Below are positions 1-9,706 of a stretch of 64,000 nt of DNA, piece after piece. The translations under genes and the position numbers were made by a program. The notes below the pieces were generated by a model that searched no databases, was not told the DNA's origin, and was given only the letters and a program-made list of their open reading frames with translations. The stretch's first letter is position 1; each line of letters opens with the position of its first letter. Origin of the DNA: JAOAPG01 sp963791575 (GTDB taxonomy: Bacteria; Acidobacteriota; Terriglobia; Terriglobales; Acidobacteriaceae); assembly GCA_963791575.1 (NCBI GenBank), contig CAWBSY010000004.1:248001-312000 (forward strand), in the 5' to 3' direction.

Positions 1-477
1 GCGGACCGTTCCCTCAGACTGCCCCCTCCGCAAAGCCATGGCAATACCTTCTTGCCAGGTATGGAAGATTCTCTCCAATCGCTTGCGGAATCGTTCGTCG
101 AGCTGAGACATCTCCTGCGCCAAATTAACCAGCGGACAACCGCCCTTCACGTCTCTTGGCCGATGTGGTATCGCCCGTACAATGCCGATCAAAGTATCAA
201 TAGGGTCATTGTCCTTGCTCCGTTGCAGAGGAAGCATCCACCTGTCACTGGTGAGCTTTGCAACGATCTCTTCGATAATGGCATGACCCAGAGCTTCCTT
301 GCTTTCGAAATGGTAGTAGAGCGCTCCCTTGGTGACATTGGTGGCAGCGAGAATTGTATCGATGCCAGCACTCTGGAAGCCGTATCTGTAAACCTCCCGA
401 AAGGCCGCTTGCAGCAAGTGTTCCCGCGTGCGCTCAGGATCACGGGTTCTTCGCTTCCCCTCGTGACCGGCTAACAT
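1..477 (-). CDS. TetR/AcrR family transcriptional regulator (C-terminus beyond window edge)
   Basis: 159 residues are readable from an ATG at 477 to the window edge, with no stop, so the C-terminus is missing. The N-terminus has a TetR helix-turn-helix: a helix around 'LLQAAFREVYRYGF', then 'IDTILAATNVTKGALYYHF' and 'SKEALGHAII'. The HTH is followed by the start of a ligand-binding domain ('GCPLVNLAQEMS'). Family members repress adjacent genes and are released by small ligands. A palindrome overlaps the start codon, suggesting autoregulation. The regulated partner gene and the ligand cannot be told from this window. Confidence 0.85.
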   Translation of the reverse strand, partial: MLAGHEGKRRTRDPERTREHLLQAAFREVYRYGFQSAGIDTILAATNVTKGALYYHFESKEALGHAIIEEIVAKLTSDRWMLPLQRSKDNDPIDTLIGIVRAIPHRPRDVKGGCPLVNLAQEMSQLDERFRKRLERIFHTWQEGIAMALRRGQSEGTVR

Positions 478-491
478 ACCGACAAGTATGT
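474..491. promoter_or_regulatory. Candidate TetR operator
   Basis: Inverted repeat ACATAC, 6-nt spacer, GTATGT. The left arm overlaps the TetR start codon (477-475). The right side continues with another ATGT (492-495). The arm resembles the ACATAC/GTATGT half-sites known for AcrR-type repressors. Position and symmetry suggest an autoregulatory operator; binding is inferred. Confidence 0.5.
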
Positions 492-822
492 ATGTTAAGC
501 ATTTGAAAAGTCAACCGCAATTGATAGGACTAACTCTTGGCGATCTCGAATTTCGTAATTACTCGCTGAGGTCTGTATGGAAAGTTGGAGAAATAGTCGC
601 TCTAGCCGTTTTGCGATCGTCCCAGGAGGTTGTTAGTCCGTCACTCTGCTGCTCAATCTGAAATGTCTGGCCTGTTGTGTCACGTAATTGTTCTGCAGAT
701 GGAACCCCACATGCCTCTCTCTGAATTGCACATGAACTAATTAGAACGCGCCGAGCAGACAGGCGGCGGGAATCGCCACTCATCCCGGCACGGAGACTTT
801 GCTCGGACGAAAAGGAGAAGAC
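492..822. other. Intergenic region between TetR gene and HAF protein gene
   Basis: About 330 bp. No coding region with a credible start or homology was seen; a 74-codon minus-strand frame at 559-783 has no recognisable features. The region presumably holds the divergent promoters of the two flanking genes, but no strong -35/-10 pair was identified. Confidence 0.4.
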
Positions 823-2100
823 ATGAGGGCACTAAGACGGTTGCGGAATTTCTGGATACTGTGGGTTACGACGATGGTTCTGGCTTGCTTCAGCAATGCA
901 GTCGCTCAAGCGAGCTACAGAGTTCAGGATTTGGGCGTTCAGCACCCTGACAACCTGGGCATGGTCATGGGCCTCAATAATCACGGCTGGACGGAAACCA
1001 TGGATCAGCTCCTGGATCCTTTCAGCATTTCCCTTTCCGCCCACCTCGTGCAAGGCACCGTGAGGATCAGCATCGGCGAACTCAACCTCGAACTCGGCAC
1101 GCTTGGAGGAAAGAACAGTTCGATCAATTGGAATGGAATCAATGACCGCGGGGAAAGTGTCGGTATGTCCGAAACATCTGTTCCAGATCCGAATGGCGAA
1201 GACATTTGCGGTTTCGGCACACACCTAACGTGTCTTCCGTTTCTTTGGCAAAACGGCGTCCTGAGCGCTCTCCCAACGGTGGGTGGGAATAACGGGCAGG
1301 CCAGCGCCATCAATAACATCGGACAAGTCGCAGGATATGCGGAAAATGGTATCGTGGACTCCACGTGCCCGCCTGGCATCATTAATAATCGGATTGACCT
1401 GCCGGTGTTGTGGCACAAAGGCAAAGCCCAAACTCTTCCTACGATTGGTAGCGATCCAGACGGGGTCGCATTCGGCATCAACAATCAAGGTCAAGCCGTA
1501 GGCTACTCGGGAACCTGCACCGCAGCGAATTACGCCGTAGTGTGGGAAAACGACACTGCCACCCCTCTTCCGGACCTCGGAACTCCATACGGCATAGCCT
1601 ACGCCATTAACAGCCACGGCCAAATTGTTGGGCAAGCCATTAACTCTGACGGCACACCCTTGGCCGCTCTTTGGGAGAACAACACAGTCACAAGCCTCGG
1701 CGGCCTTCTGCCGGGAGATGTTGCCTCCTTCGCCACCAGCATCAACAACCGGGGTCAGGTGGTGGGAAGCTCCTTTAGCTCCCAGAACAGCTGGTCCCGT
1801 GGCCTCATCTGGAAGAACGGCGTGACGATCGACCTTAACACTCTATTTCCGGCAAGTGCCCACCTCTTCGTAATCTCGGCTAGCAACATCAATGAAAGCG
1901 GACAAATCGCGGGTATGGCTATCGAAACGGCCGGGCCGCACGCGAACAATATCGTCCACGCTTTTCTGGCAACCCCGGTAGACGAAGACATGGGCAAGTC
2001 GGTTGCAGACGTCGCACCTACGCGCCCGAAATCCAATTTGCCCGCAGATGTTAGCACACAGCAGTTGCAGAGATTCGGACTCGTCCGATTCGGCCGATAA
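823..2100 (+). CDS. Secreted HAF-repeat protein
   Basis: The ATG at 823 is preceded by AAAGGAGAAG, which supports this start over an upstream TTG at 799. The product is about 425 residues with a signal peptide (hydrophobic 'FWILWVTTMVLACF' ending near AVAQA). The mature part carries repeated units of the HAF type, recognisable by 'INxxGQxVGxS' cores: AINNIGQVAGYA, GINNQGQAVGYS, AINSHGQIVGQA, SINNRGQVVGSS, INESGQIAGMA. HAF repeats are common in secreted proteins of soil bacteria and have no assigned activity; they probably form a beta-rich extracellular fold. No PEP-CTERM or other sorting signal is seen at the C-terminus. Confidence 0.8.
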   Translation: MRALRRLRNFWILWVTTMVLACFSNAVAQASYRVQDLGVQHPDNLGMVMGLNNHGWTETMDQLLDPFSISLSAHLVQGTVRISIGELNLELGTLGGKNSSINWNGINDRGESVGMSETSVPDPNGEDICGFGTHLTCLPFLWQNGVLSALPTVGGNNGQASAINNIGQVAGYAENGIVDSTCPPGIINNRIDLPVLWHKGKAQTLPTIGSDPDGVAFGINNQGQAVGYSGTCTAANYAVVWENDTATPLPDLGTPYGIAYAINSHGQIVGQAINSDGTPLAALWENNTVTSLGGLLPGDVASFATSINNRGQVVGSSFSSQNSWSRGLIWKNGVTIDLNTLFPASAHLFVISASNINESGQIAGMAIETAGPHANNIVHAFLATPVDEDMGKSVADVAPTRPKSNLPADVSTQQLQRFGLVRFGR

Positions 2101-2117
2101 AAGGACTCGTTTCCCCG

Positions 2118-2170
2118 AGTGTGTGCATTCGCGATGCTGGAATCGATTCCCTAACGCGAATGCACGCACT
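2118..2170 (+). repeat. Long hairpin downstream of the HAF gene
   Basis: Arms 2118-2133 (AGTGTGTGCATTCGCG) and 2155-2170 pair over 16 bp with one G-T wobble. The 21-nt loop holds a second perfect palindrome, GGAATCGATTCC (2139-2150). It lies 18 bp after the stop codon. A TTTTT run is 22 nt further on (2192-2196), so it may act as an RNA 3'-end element rather than a classical terminator. Confidence 0.5.
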
Positions 2171-2364
2171 TGTCGCTGGCGGATAGCTAGCTTTTTGCGT
2201 GCGCTAGATATGCTGGGGTGCCTCCGTCCTCGCGCCTTTGGCAAAATGATCGCTGGAGGATCCTTTGAATCTGGTCCTAATCGCCGATGACCTGCATTTC
2301 TTATTGTCAATCCAGAGTTCCTCGTTATATAGTCCTTCGAACGTTTGTTGCTGGAGCATTCTGG

Positions 2365-4369
2365 ATGAGATACGCGCCCTTTCGTCCCTTCTTCACAGGC
2401 TTTTCATCAGGTTGGGTGATAGCGCTGATTGTTGTTGCTTGCTGGCCGAGCACCGCGCACGCAGGCATCGGATTTCAGCCGGTTTCTCCCGACGAACTAA
2501 AAATGACGAGCGAATCGCAGGCTCCAGGAGCGGCCGCGATCATTTTGTTCCGTCAGGTAGATCGCGACGACAATGGGCACACCTCCCATGAAGATGATTA
2601 TTTCCGCATCAAGATCCTTACCGAAGAAGGACGCAAATACGCGGACATAGAGATTCCATATTTCAAAACTAGCGGAAACATTGTTGGGATTAAGGCTCGA
2701 ACCATTCATCCAGATGGCTCGATTGCCCCTTTTGATGGCAAGGTCTTCGACAAATCGATTGCAAAGGCGAAAGGCCTGAAGTATCTCGCAAAAACCTTTA
2801 CCCTCCCAAACGTTGAAGTCGGCAGCATTATCGAGTACTTCTACACCGAAGACTTGAGTGAGCATTACATTTACGACTCGCACTGGATCCTTAGCAATGA
2901 GCTCTTCACTAAGGCTGCCAGATTTTCTTTGAAGCCTTATAAGAGCGACTATGTCCCGGTGAGTCTACATTGGAGCTGGAACTACTTGCCGCCGGGCACT
3001 TCCGCCCCAAAGGAAGATCCTCAACATGTCGTTCGGATGGATACCAGCAATATTCCGGCATTCCAAACCGAAGATTTCATGCCACCCGAGAATGAGCTCA
3101 AGTCGCGAGTGGATTTCACTTACAGCGAAGACGCCTTTGAAACTGATACTGACAAGTTTTGGAAAAAAGTAGGAAAAAAGTTGAACAGCCGCACCGAAGG
3201 CTTTGTCGACAAGCGCAAAGCGATGGAACAGGCTGTGGCACAAATTGTTTCTCCAACTGACCCACCAGAGGTCAAGGCACAGAAGATTTACGCCCGAGTC
3301 CAGCAGCTTCGTAATACTACTTTTGAAGTACACAAAACCGAACAGGAAGAGAAACGCGACAAAGAGAAGGATCCCACCAACGTTGAAGATGTTTGGAGGA
3401 GAGGTTACGGCGAGTGGGTTTGAGCTCACCTGGCTTTACCTTGGTTTGGTGCGAGCCGCGGGGCTTGAAGCTTACGGGGTCATGGTTTCGGATCGGAGTA
3501 GTTATTTTTTAATCCCAAACTCATGGACAGCACGAGGCTGGATGCGAATGTGGTGCTCGTGAAACTTAACGGAAAAAACATCTATTGCGATCCGGGCGCA
3601 GCGTTCACTCCATTTGGGCTGCTGCCTTGGACGGAAACAAGTGTCGCGGGAAGGCGACTGGATAAAGACGGGGGCGAATGGGTGCAGACCGACCTTCCAG
3701 AGAGTTCGGCGTCGCGGATTGTGCGGACCGCGAATTTGAAATTGTCCGCGGAAACAGGCGGACTTGAAGGCAAGCTCACGCTCACCTTTACCGGACTTGA
3801 AGCCATGCGGCGCCGGACGGAAGAACGCAACCAGGATGACACGGAACGTAAGATCTTTCTCGAAGATGAAGTTAAACAATACATCCCTGCAGCGAGCGAA
3901 GTGGAATTGACAAAACAGCCGAATTGGAAGAGCTCTGATCCATCTCTGGTAGCGGAATCTCGACATGAAGATCCCCGGCTGGACTTCGTCCGCAGGCCAT
4001 CGCGCGTTACTCCCGGTCAGTCTGTTCAGCGAAACAGAAAGGCATCTCTTCGAACATGCGAATCGCACTCACCCGCTTTATTTTGAGTTCCCGTTCCAAC
4101 GAATAGACGATGTCACGATACAGCTTCCACCGGGTTGGCAGGTGAGCAGTCTTCCGAAACCAGTGACTCAAGGCGTAACCCCAGTTGGGTACAACCTTAA
4201 AGTGGATGGGGACAAAGACAAGCTACATTGGTCACGCACGTTAAATGTGGATCTTCTCGGACTAGAAACCAAGTACTATCCGGCGGTGCGGAACTTTTTT
4301 CAGATAGTGAGGACTGGGGATGAAGAACAGATCGTTTTGCAACCGGGCCCCGCACTCGCAAGTAACTAG
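2365..4369 (+). CDS. DUF3857/transglutaminase-like protein, frameshifted copy 1
   Basis: A start at ATG 2365 gives a signal peptide ending 'PSTAHAG'. Residues after it match the DUF3857 domain ('YFRIKILTEEGRKYADIEIPYF', 'VGSIIEYFY'), followed by transglutaminase-like and C-terminal DUF2569/3858-type regions ('FPFQRIDDVTIQLPPGWQV'). The reading frame breaks three times: near 3412 (just where the catalytic GDC motif should be), at the T-run 3504-3509 (one T short), and near 3960. Continuity of homology across the breaks indicates one gene of about 660 codons. It precedes a paralogue that overlaps its 3' end by 50 bp. The breaks could be real decay or sequence errors. Confidence 0.65.
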
Positions 4370-6356
4370 TTATCGCGCACTACTCTCCGCTGTCTTGCTA
4401 TGCGCTCTGACAGGCATCCCCCATGCCGCTGCCAGCGGCGATGCGCCTCAATGGATGCACGCATTGGTGGGTGTACCGTTGCCCGACCATGATGAAAAAA
4501 CCGATGCGATCCTGCTCTATTCTGAGAAAAATGTTACCGTTTTGTCGACGGAAAAGATCAAAATGCAGGTGCGCGGAGCGTACAAGATTCTTCGCCCCGG
4601 AGGACGGGAGCATGGCACGGTCTGGGCCTCGTTCGCATCTCCTGGTCAAAAGGTCTCCGGTTTGCGTGGATGGTGCATTCCTGCCCAAGGCAAAGATTAC
4701 GAAGTGAAAGATAAAGAGGCTATGGAAGCCTCCATGCCTAAGGTCGACGGAAGTGAATTAATCTCAGATTTGAAGGTAAAGATCATTCACATCCCTGCGC
4801 CCGACCCCGGCAACATTGTCGGATTCGAATATGAATTCGAAGAGAACCCCAAGGTGCTGCAAGATCAATGGGCCTTCCAGACAGAAACCCCAGCACGGGA
4901 GAGCCACTATTCTTTGCAGCTTCCCCCCGGGTGGGAATACAAGGCATCTTGGTTGAATTATCCAGAGGTCAAACCGAGCCAGGCGGGAAGCAACCAGTGG
5001 CAATGGACGGTTGGCAACGTGAAAGGTATTCGCGAAGAGGAGGAGATGCCGCCTTGGTCCGGAGTAGCAGGATTGATGTTCGTGTCATTCTTCCCGCCGG
5101 GCGGAGCGGCAGCCAATGGATTCGCGAACTGGCGGGAGATGGGGACATGGTATTCAACTCTGACCATTGGGCGGCGTGATCCTTCTGGAGAGATCAAGCA
5201 GCAGGTAGTCTCGCTTACAGCTTCAGCGACTTCAAACCTTGACAAGATGAGAGCGCTGGCGCAATTTGTGCAGCATGACATCCGATATGTCGGGATCGAA
5301 CTTGGTATTGGTGGATTTCAGCCACATCCGGCTTCAGACATATTTGTGCACCGTTATGGAGATTGCAAAGATAAAGCAACTCTCTTCAGTTCGATGCTGC
5401 ATGAGATTGGAGTGGACTCATACTATGTGGTGATCAATTCGGAGCGCGGAGCAGTCACGCCAGAAATGCCAGCGCATGCGGGCGGATTTAATCACGTGAT
5501 CGTAGCAATAAAGTTGCCACCTGGACCTACAGATCCATCTCTGATCGCAACCACGCAACATCCGAAACTGGGCAAACTTTTGTTTTTCGATCCGACAAAT
5601 GAAATGACACCATTCGGCCAAATTAGCGGACATCTTCAGGCCAATTATGGTTTGTTGGTTACGCCAGATGGCGGCGATTTGGTAGAACTGCCCGAGCAGC
5701 CAGCAATCATGAATGGAATCGCGCGCACTGCGAGTCTAACTCTCGATGTGACTGGCCAGTTGAAGGGTGAAGTCAAAGAAGTACGCATGGGAGATCGGGC
5801 ATTAACGGAACGCTGGGCTTTAAGAACCGTCACAAAAGATGCGGACAGAATCAAGCCGATTGAACAGTTGCTCGGGGATTCGCTATCCAATTTTCGTATT
5901 ACTCACGCCACCGTTGTGAATCTACAGCACACGGACCAGCCCTTCGGCTTCAACTATTCGTTTGAAGCGCAGAGTTATGCGAAAAATGCTGGTGATTTGC
6001 TGTTAATTCGGCCACGAGTCCTAGGAACGAAAGCTCAGGGGCTGCTTGAGACGAAGGAAGCGAGAAATTTTCCTATCGAATTTCCCGGCCCGGCTCGCGA
6101 TACAGATACCTTCGAGATCACGTTACCACCGGGTTATGAAGTCGATGATCTTCCTTCTCCAGTGGATGCGGATTACAGCTTCGCCAGCTATCACTCGAAA
6201 TCCGAAATGAATGGCAACGTGATCCGTTATACGCGCACTTTTGAAGTAAAAGAACTCAGCGTTCCGGTGAGCAAATCAGAGGATCTTAAGAAGTTCTATC
6301 GCATTATCGCCACTGACGAGCGCAACACCGCCGTTCTGAAACCGATCGCTAAATAG
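4320..6356 (+). CDS. DUF3857 and transglutaminase domain protein, copy 2
   Basis: 678 residues. N-terminal hydrophobic segment 'LLSAVLLCALTGIPHAAAS' looks like a signal peptide, so the product is probably periplasmic or secreted. DUF3857 region spans roughly 60-270. The transglutaminase core follows with an apparent catalytic triad: Cys349 in 'HRYGDCKDKATLF', His392 in 'FNHVIVAI', Asp424 in 'LFFDPTN'. This fold can be a protease or an amide-forming enzyme, and the substrate is unknown. The gene overlaps the end of its frameshifted paralogue, suggesting co-transcription and a recent or conserved tandem duplication. The next gene is convergent, only 5 bp away. Confidence 0.8.
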   Translation: MKNRSFCNRAPHSQVTSYRALLSAVLLCALTGIPHAAASGDAPQWMHALVGVPLPDHDEKTDAILLYSEKNVTVLSTEKIKMQVRGAYKILRPGGREHGTVWASFASPGQKVSGLRGWCIPAQGKDYEVKDKEAMEASMPKVDGSELISDLKVKIIHIPAPDPGNIVGFEYEFEENPKVLQDQWAFQTETPARESHYSLQLPPGWEYKASWLNYPEVKPSQAGSNQWQWTVGNVKGIREEEEMPPWSGVAGLMFVSFFPPGGAAANGFANWREMGTWYSTLTIGRRDPSGEIKQQVVSLTASATSNLDKMRALAQFVQHDIRYVGIELGIGGFQPHPASDIFVHRYGDCKDKATLFSSMLHEIGVDSYYVVINSERGAVTPEMPAHAGGFNHVIVAIKLPPGPTDPSLIATTQHPKLGKLLFFDPTNEMTPFGQISGHLQANYGLLVTPDGGDLVELPEQPAIMNGIARTASLTLDVTGQLKGEVKEVRMGDRALTERWALRTVTKDADRIKPIEQLLGDSLSNFRITHATVVNLQHTDQPFGFNYSFEAQSYAKNAGDLLLIRPRVLGTKAQGLLETKEARNFPIEFPGPARDTDTFEITLPPGYEVDDLPSPVDADYSFASYHSKSEMNGNVIRYTRTFEVKELSVPVSKSEDLKKFYRIIATDERNTAVLKPIAK

Positions 6357-6361
6357 CGCGC

Positions 6362-7393
6362 TCAGGAAATAATCGGCAAGGGATTTCGTTCCGCGAACTG
6401 CCACTGATGCCAATACGGATAGATCGGTGTCACGGCACTCGCTCGATCTAACTTGGCTACTTGCTCCTTTGACAAGTTCCAATCTGCCGCCGCCAGATTC
6501 TGACGCAATTGCTCTTCGTTGCGAGCTCCGATTATCACGCTGGAAACCGTGGGACGTTGCAGCAGCCAATTCAATGAGATCTGCGGAACGGATTTCCCTG
6601 TTTCTTTGGCGACTTCTTCCAGGGCATCGATAACTTTGTATAAATATTGATCGTCAACAGGCGGCCCCTGCTCGGCAGTTTTGTGTAGACGGCTCTCTGC
6701 AGGAAGCGGTTTGTCCCGGCGAATCTTGCCGGTTAGCCGGCCCCATCCCAGCGGACTCCAGACCAGTGTTCCGACTTTTTGGTCAAGGCCGAGTGGCATC
6801 AGCTCCCATTCGAATTCGCGTCCTATCAGCGAATAGTAGGCTTGATGCGCGACGTAGCGAGCCCACCCGTAGCGCTCAGAAACACTAAGAGACTTCATTA
6901 AATGCCAACCAGAAAAATTCGAGCAGGCAATATAGCGGACTTTCCCGCTCTTAATTAATTGGTTCAGTGTGCTCAAAACTTCGTCGACAGGAGTGAGGGC
7001 GTCAAAGCCGTGCAAGTGATAAATGTCGATGTAATCCGTGCCGAGCCTACGCAGACTGCCTTCGCAGGAACGGAGGAGATGATGGCGTGATGATCCAAGA
7101 TCGTTCGGCCCCGTTCCCATGCGGAACGTTGCCTTCGTGGAAATCAGAACATCCTGCCGTCGTCCAGCAACGGCCTTGCCGAGAATTTCTTCAGAAACGC
7201 CGTTCGAGTAAACATCTGCGGTATCAAATAAGTTGACACCGGCTTCGAGACAAATGGAAACCAGGCGAGTCGCTTCAGCGACATCACTCGATCCCCATGC
7301 ACGGAAAAAATCGGTTGCGCCACCAAATGTACCCGTGCCAAAACTAAGCACAGGCACCTTCAATCCAGAACCACCCAATTGTCGAAATTCCAT
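6362..7393 (-). CDS. Aldo/keto reductase
   Basis: 343 residues from ATG 7393 (MEFRQLGGSG), chosen because homology begins here. The AKR (alpha/beta)8 barrel is complete, with the catalytic tetrad Asp57 and Tyr62 ('FDTADVYSNG'), Lys87 ('ISTKATF') and His128 ('YHLHGFD'). C-terminal 'SSVIIGARNEEQL' matches the NADPH-binding segment of this family. It most resembles the general YajO/Tas-like oxidoreductase group, which reduces aldehydes or ketones with NADPH. The physiological substrate is unknown. It ends tail-to-tail with the DUF3857 gene. Confidence 0.88.
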   Translation of the reverse strand: MEFRQLGGSGLKVPVLSFGTGTFGGATDFFRAWGSSDVAEATRLVSICLEAGVNLFDTADVYSNGVSEEILGKAVAGRRQDVLISTKATFRMGTGPNDLGSSRHHLLRSCEGSLRRLGTDYIDIYHLHGFDALTPVDEVLSTLNQLIKSGKVRYIACSNFSGWHLMKSLSVSERYGWARYVAHQAYYSLIGREFEWELMPLGLDQKVGTLVWSPLGWGRLTGKIRRDKPLPAESRLHKTAEQGPPVDDQYLYKVIDALEEVAKETGKSVPQISLNWLLQRPTVSSVIIGARNEEQLRQNLAAADWNLSKEQVAKLDRASAVTPIYPYWHQWQFAERNPLPIIS

Positions 7394-7495
7394 GCGCCAA
7401 TAGATGCTCAAGACGGGACAAGTGATGCGAATTGTGTTGAGGGTAGAACAAGGGGTCACGCCAATATGAAATCGGCGGGAGCTGAGATGAAAGCG

Positions 7496-7978
7496 TTACT
7501 TGAGGATCTCGAGCGCGAGCAGGATTGGTTCCTGTTCGTAAAGTAGAGTGACATCCAGGCGTTCGCTGTTCGGCACAGAATGTAGCCGATAATCTGATCC
7601 TCTGATCACGGTGGGAACCGACAGCATGCATTTGTCTTCAAGTCCTATCTTCGCCTTAAACTGTCCAGCCACCATATTGCAGATTTCACCAACAGCGTCG
7701 CACTGCTGAGCTGCAGCTTCTTCAAGTGGAACCATGAGCATTTGAGAAGCGATCTTGATGGCCGATTGAGCGCTGCATCGCAGGGTGAGAATGGCACGCA
7801 CCGCCCCGGCGATGCCAACGATGCCGGTTAAATTCGTTATCCCGGACGCGATCCCTTCGGCGGTGCTCGTGATTCCGGGCCCCACCATGGTCGCAAAAAC
7901 TTCCATCGCAGAGTCACTAAGAATAGTTTCCCACTGCATCGACGCAGCTGTAGTAGTGTCAGTGCTGGCTGTAACCAT
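7496..7978 (-). CDS. CheX-like chemotaxis phosphatase domain protein
   Basis: 160 residues from ATG 7978, which has AGG six bases upstream; ATG 7990 is an alternative. The single domain matches the CheC/CheX phosphatase fold. Its key sequence 'DAVGEICNMVAGQFKAKIG' holds the E98-x-x-N101 pair that in CheX attacks the phospho-aspartate of CheY-P. The protein would dephosphorylate a receiver domain in the cytoplasm. No other chemotaxis, flagellar or pilus gene is nearby, so its partner is elsewhere in the genome. Such orphan CheX proteins are frequent in Acidobacteria and Deltaproteobacteria-like genomes. Confidence 0.7.
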   Translation of the reverse strand: MVTASTDTTTAASMQWETILSDSAMEVFATMVGPGITSTAEGIASGITNLTGIVGIAGAVRAILTLRCSAQSAIKIASQMLMVPLEEAAAQQCDAVGEICNMVAGQFKAKIGLEDKCMLSVPTVIRGSDYRLHSVPNSERLDVTLLYEQEPILLALEILK

Positions 7979-8428
7979 GAAATACCTCATGACCTCGTTA
8001 GGCTGTTCTCCGCGAAAAACGGCCAAACTACTTACTTAGATAATTGTGCCTTATATCTACAGGAAATCCTGTACCGACTGCCCTATCAAACCATCGGGCA
8101 GTGCAGAAATGGGACATTAGTCGCACTAGAACTGCTGAACAACCGCTGAGCACATTTTTGCTGTTTCGATTTTGTAACTGTTGCTATCTCTATTCTGAGC
8201 AATGGTACTTGGCACCATTCATGACGTTCCAAAACTAGAGACAACCAGATATATTTTCGAAAATGTTTCTCAAGCTGCTCAAAACGCTAGCTCCGTTCTG
8301 ATTTTGAAACAAAATTGAAAGAAATAATTGCGCAGGAGGTTTCGGGTTAGAACGGATCAGCCGCTCGTAAACGTTCTGGTCAACACAATCCTAGGGGCAC
8401 TTCAAATTATTTTAAGGAGAAGCTTCAA
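7979..8428. other. Intergenic region upstream of secreted protein gene
   Basis: About 450 bp without a credible gene. It holds two short inverted repeats: CAGGA-AA-TCCTG (8060-8071) and ACTGCCC/GGGCAGT (8077-8083 with 8096-8102, 12-nt loop). Neither has a T-run, so they look like operators rather than terminators. An AAGGAG sequence sits just before the ATG at 8429. The region probably holds divergent promoters. Confidence 0.35.
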
Positions 8429-9547
8429 ATGGAAAAACGTTACTTCCCCCTCTTTTCATTCATTGCTCTCGCTGTGCTGGCATGCTGCTTCATGAACACA
8501 GTGGGCTTTGCGCAAGACGCATCAGAAGCAAGTAGCACACTACCGCCCAAGGGCAGATACGTAACCCTTCCGCCAAGGCTCCGGTACGACGTCGGAACTC
8601 CGGCGGCTGCTCTACCAACATGGAACGGCTCATTCACCTACAGCGGATCCAACTACACATACAACATGGTTGGCACAGCACCTTCCAGCAATACCTCGAC
8701 AACGGTCACGGCTTACATTATTCCAATCAAAGTAGTCATCACGAGCCGAACTGGAAGCAAAACAACGTTTGACCCGGCACATGTACTTTCAAATGGAAAT
8801 TCAGTTACTACCAACACGGTTACTTCTCCAATCTTTGATTCCTCTACGACCTACACTCAAGGTGGAGTAAACGTCGGTACGACACAATATATTGACGCGT
8901 ATCAGCGTGCTAATTTTTGGGGGACGGTCAAGACTCATACAAACTCCCACTTACTCCTCGGAGGACCTACCGTGCTGGCAGAACAAACGCTCAGTCCGCC
9001 TTCGAGCTATGGGAAAACCGGATCGCCATTTGGGTTTACGGCGGGGTTGGTAGATATCAATTGGTTTGATGCCCAACTGCAGACCATCATCAGCAGGTTC
9101 ACGCAGATCACTCCCAATAGCTTTCCTATTTTCCTGACGTATGACGTGTACCTGACGCAAAATGGAGGCTGCTGCATTGGCGGATACCATAGCTCAGAAG
9201 GCAGCATCAGCAATCCACAGGCGTACGCTCATGCAACTTATGTAGATCATGTCGGGCAATTCGCCCAGGATGTTTCGGCGCTGTCCCATGAAGTAGGCGA
9301 GTGGGCGGATGACCCGCTGGTAGTAAATGTTAACGGGAACAATACTCCATGCGGAATTTTGGAGAACGGAGATCCGCTAGAGGGCACTGCCAATTATGGC
9401 GGTTACCACTACACCCTCCACAACTTCACTTACAATCTGCAAGATTTAGTCACGTTACCATATTTTGGGGCGCCGACCAGTACCTCGGTAAATGGGTGGC
9501 TAAGCTTCCAGGATGCATCGCTGTCCGTATGTTCGAACGGCAGCTAA
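8429..9547 (+). CDS. Secreted protein with HExxE metal-binding-like motif
   Basis: 372 residues with a clear signal peptide ending 'VGFAQD' and a good Shine-Dalgarno (TTAAGGAG). The mature part is rich in Thr, Ser, Gly and Asn, as in secreted beta-rich proteins. Near the C-terminus is 'ALSHEVGEWADDP': His287, Glu288, Glu291 and Asp294/295. This resembles the 'SHExxEAxTDP' segment found in uncharacterised bacterial secreted proteins thought to be zinc-dependent. The protease role is inference only. A strong terminator follows, so the gene is probably monocistronic. Confidence 0.65.
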   Translation: MEKRYFPLFSFIALAVLACCFMNTVGFAQDASEASSTLPPKGRYVTLPPRLRYDVGTPAAALPTWNGSFTYSGSNYTYNMVGTAPSSNTSTTVTAYIIPIKVVITSRTGSKTTFDPAHVLSNGNSVTTNTVTSPIFDSSTTYTQGGVNVGTTQYIDAYQRANFWGTVKTHTNSHLLLGGPTVLAEQTLSPPSSYGKTGSPFGFTAGLVDINWFDAQLQTIISRFTQITPNSFPIFLTYDVYLTQNGGCCIGGYHSSEGSISNPQAYAHATYVDHVGQFAQDVSALSHEVGEWADDPLVVNVNGNNTPCGILENGDPLEGTANYGGYHYTLHNFTYNLQDLVTLPYFGAPTSTSVNGWLSFQDASLSVCSNGS

Positions 9548-9568
9548 TTCCTGTATTTATCGCCATAT

Positions 9569-9601
9569 AGCCCGCTTCCGTGTGAAGCGGGCTTCTTTTT
9601 T
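9569..9601 (+). terminator. Intrinsic terminator
   Basis: 10-bp perfect stem AGCCCGCTTC (9569-9578) / GAAGCGGGCT (9584-9593), 5-nt loop, then TCTTTTTT. It lies 21 bp after the stop codon of the secreted protein gene. Confidence 0.92.
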
Positions 9602-9706
9602 GTGCGGAAGGTACCTTCCTGAGCAATCCCCAAAGCTCAATTTTTCACTCCCAACCAGCAGCAACTCGCCAACTGTAGGCAAAATTGTGCCATCATAATC
9701 TCAGCT

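Noticed and set aside
52..474. 140-codon plus-strand frame at the left edge
   Set aside because: It is the antisense shadow of the TetR gene, whose HTH is unmistakable on the minus strand.
559..783. 74-codon minus-strand frame
   Set aside because: No ribosome site, signal, domain or conserved look; likely chance.
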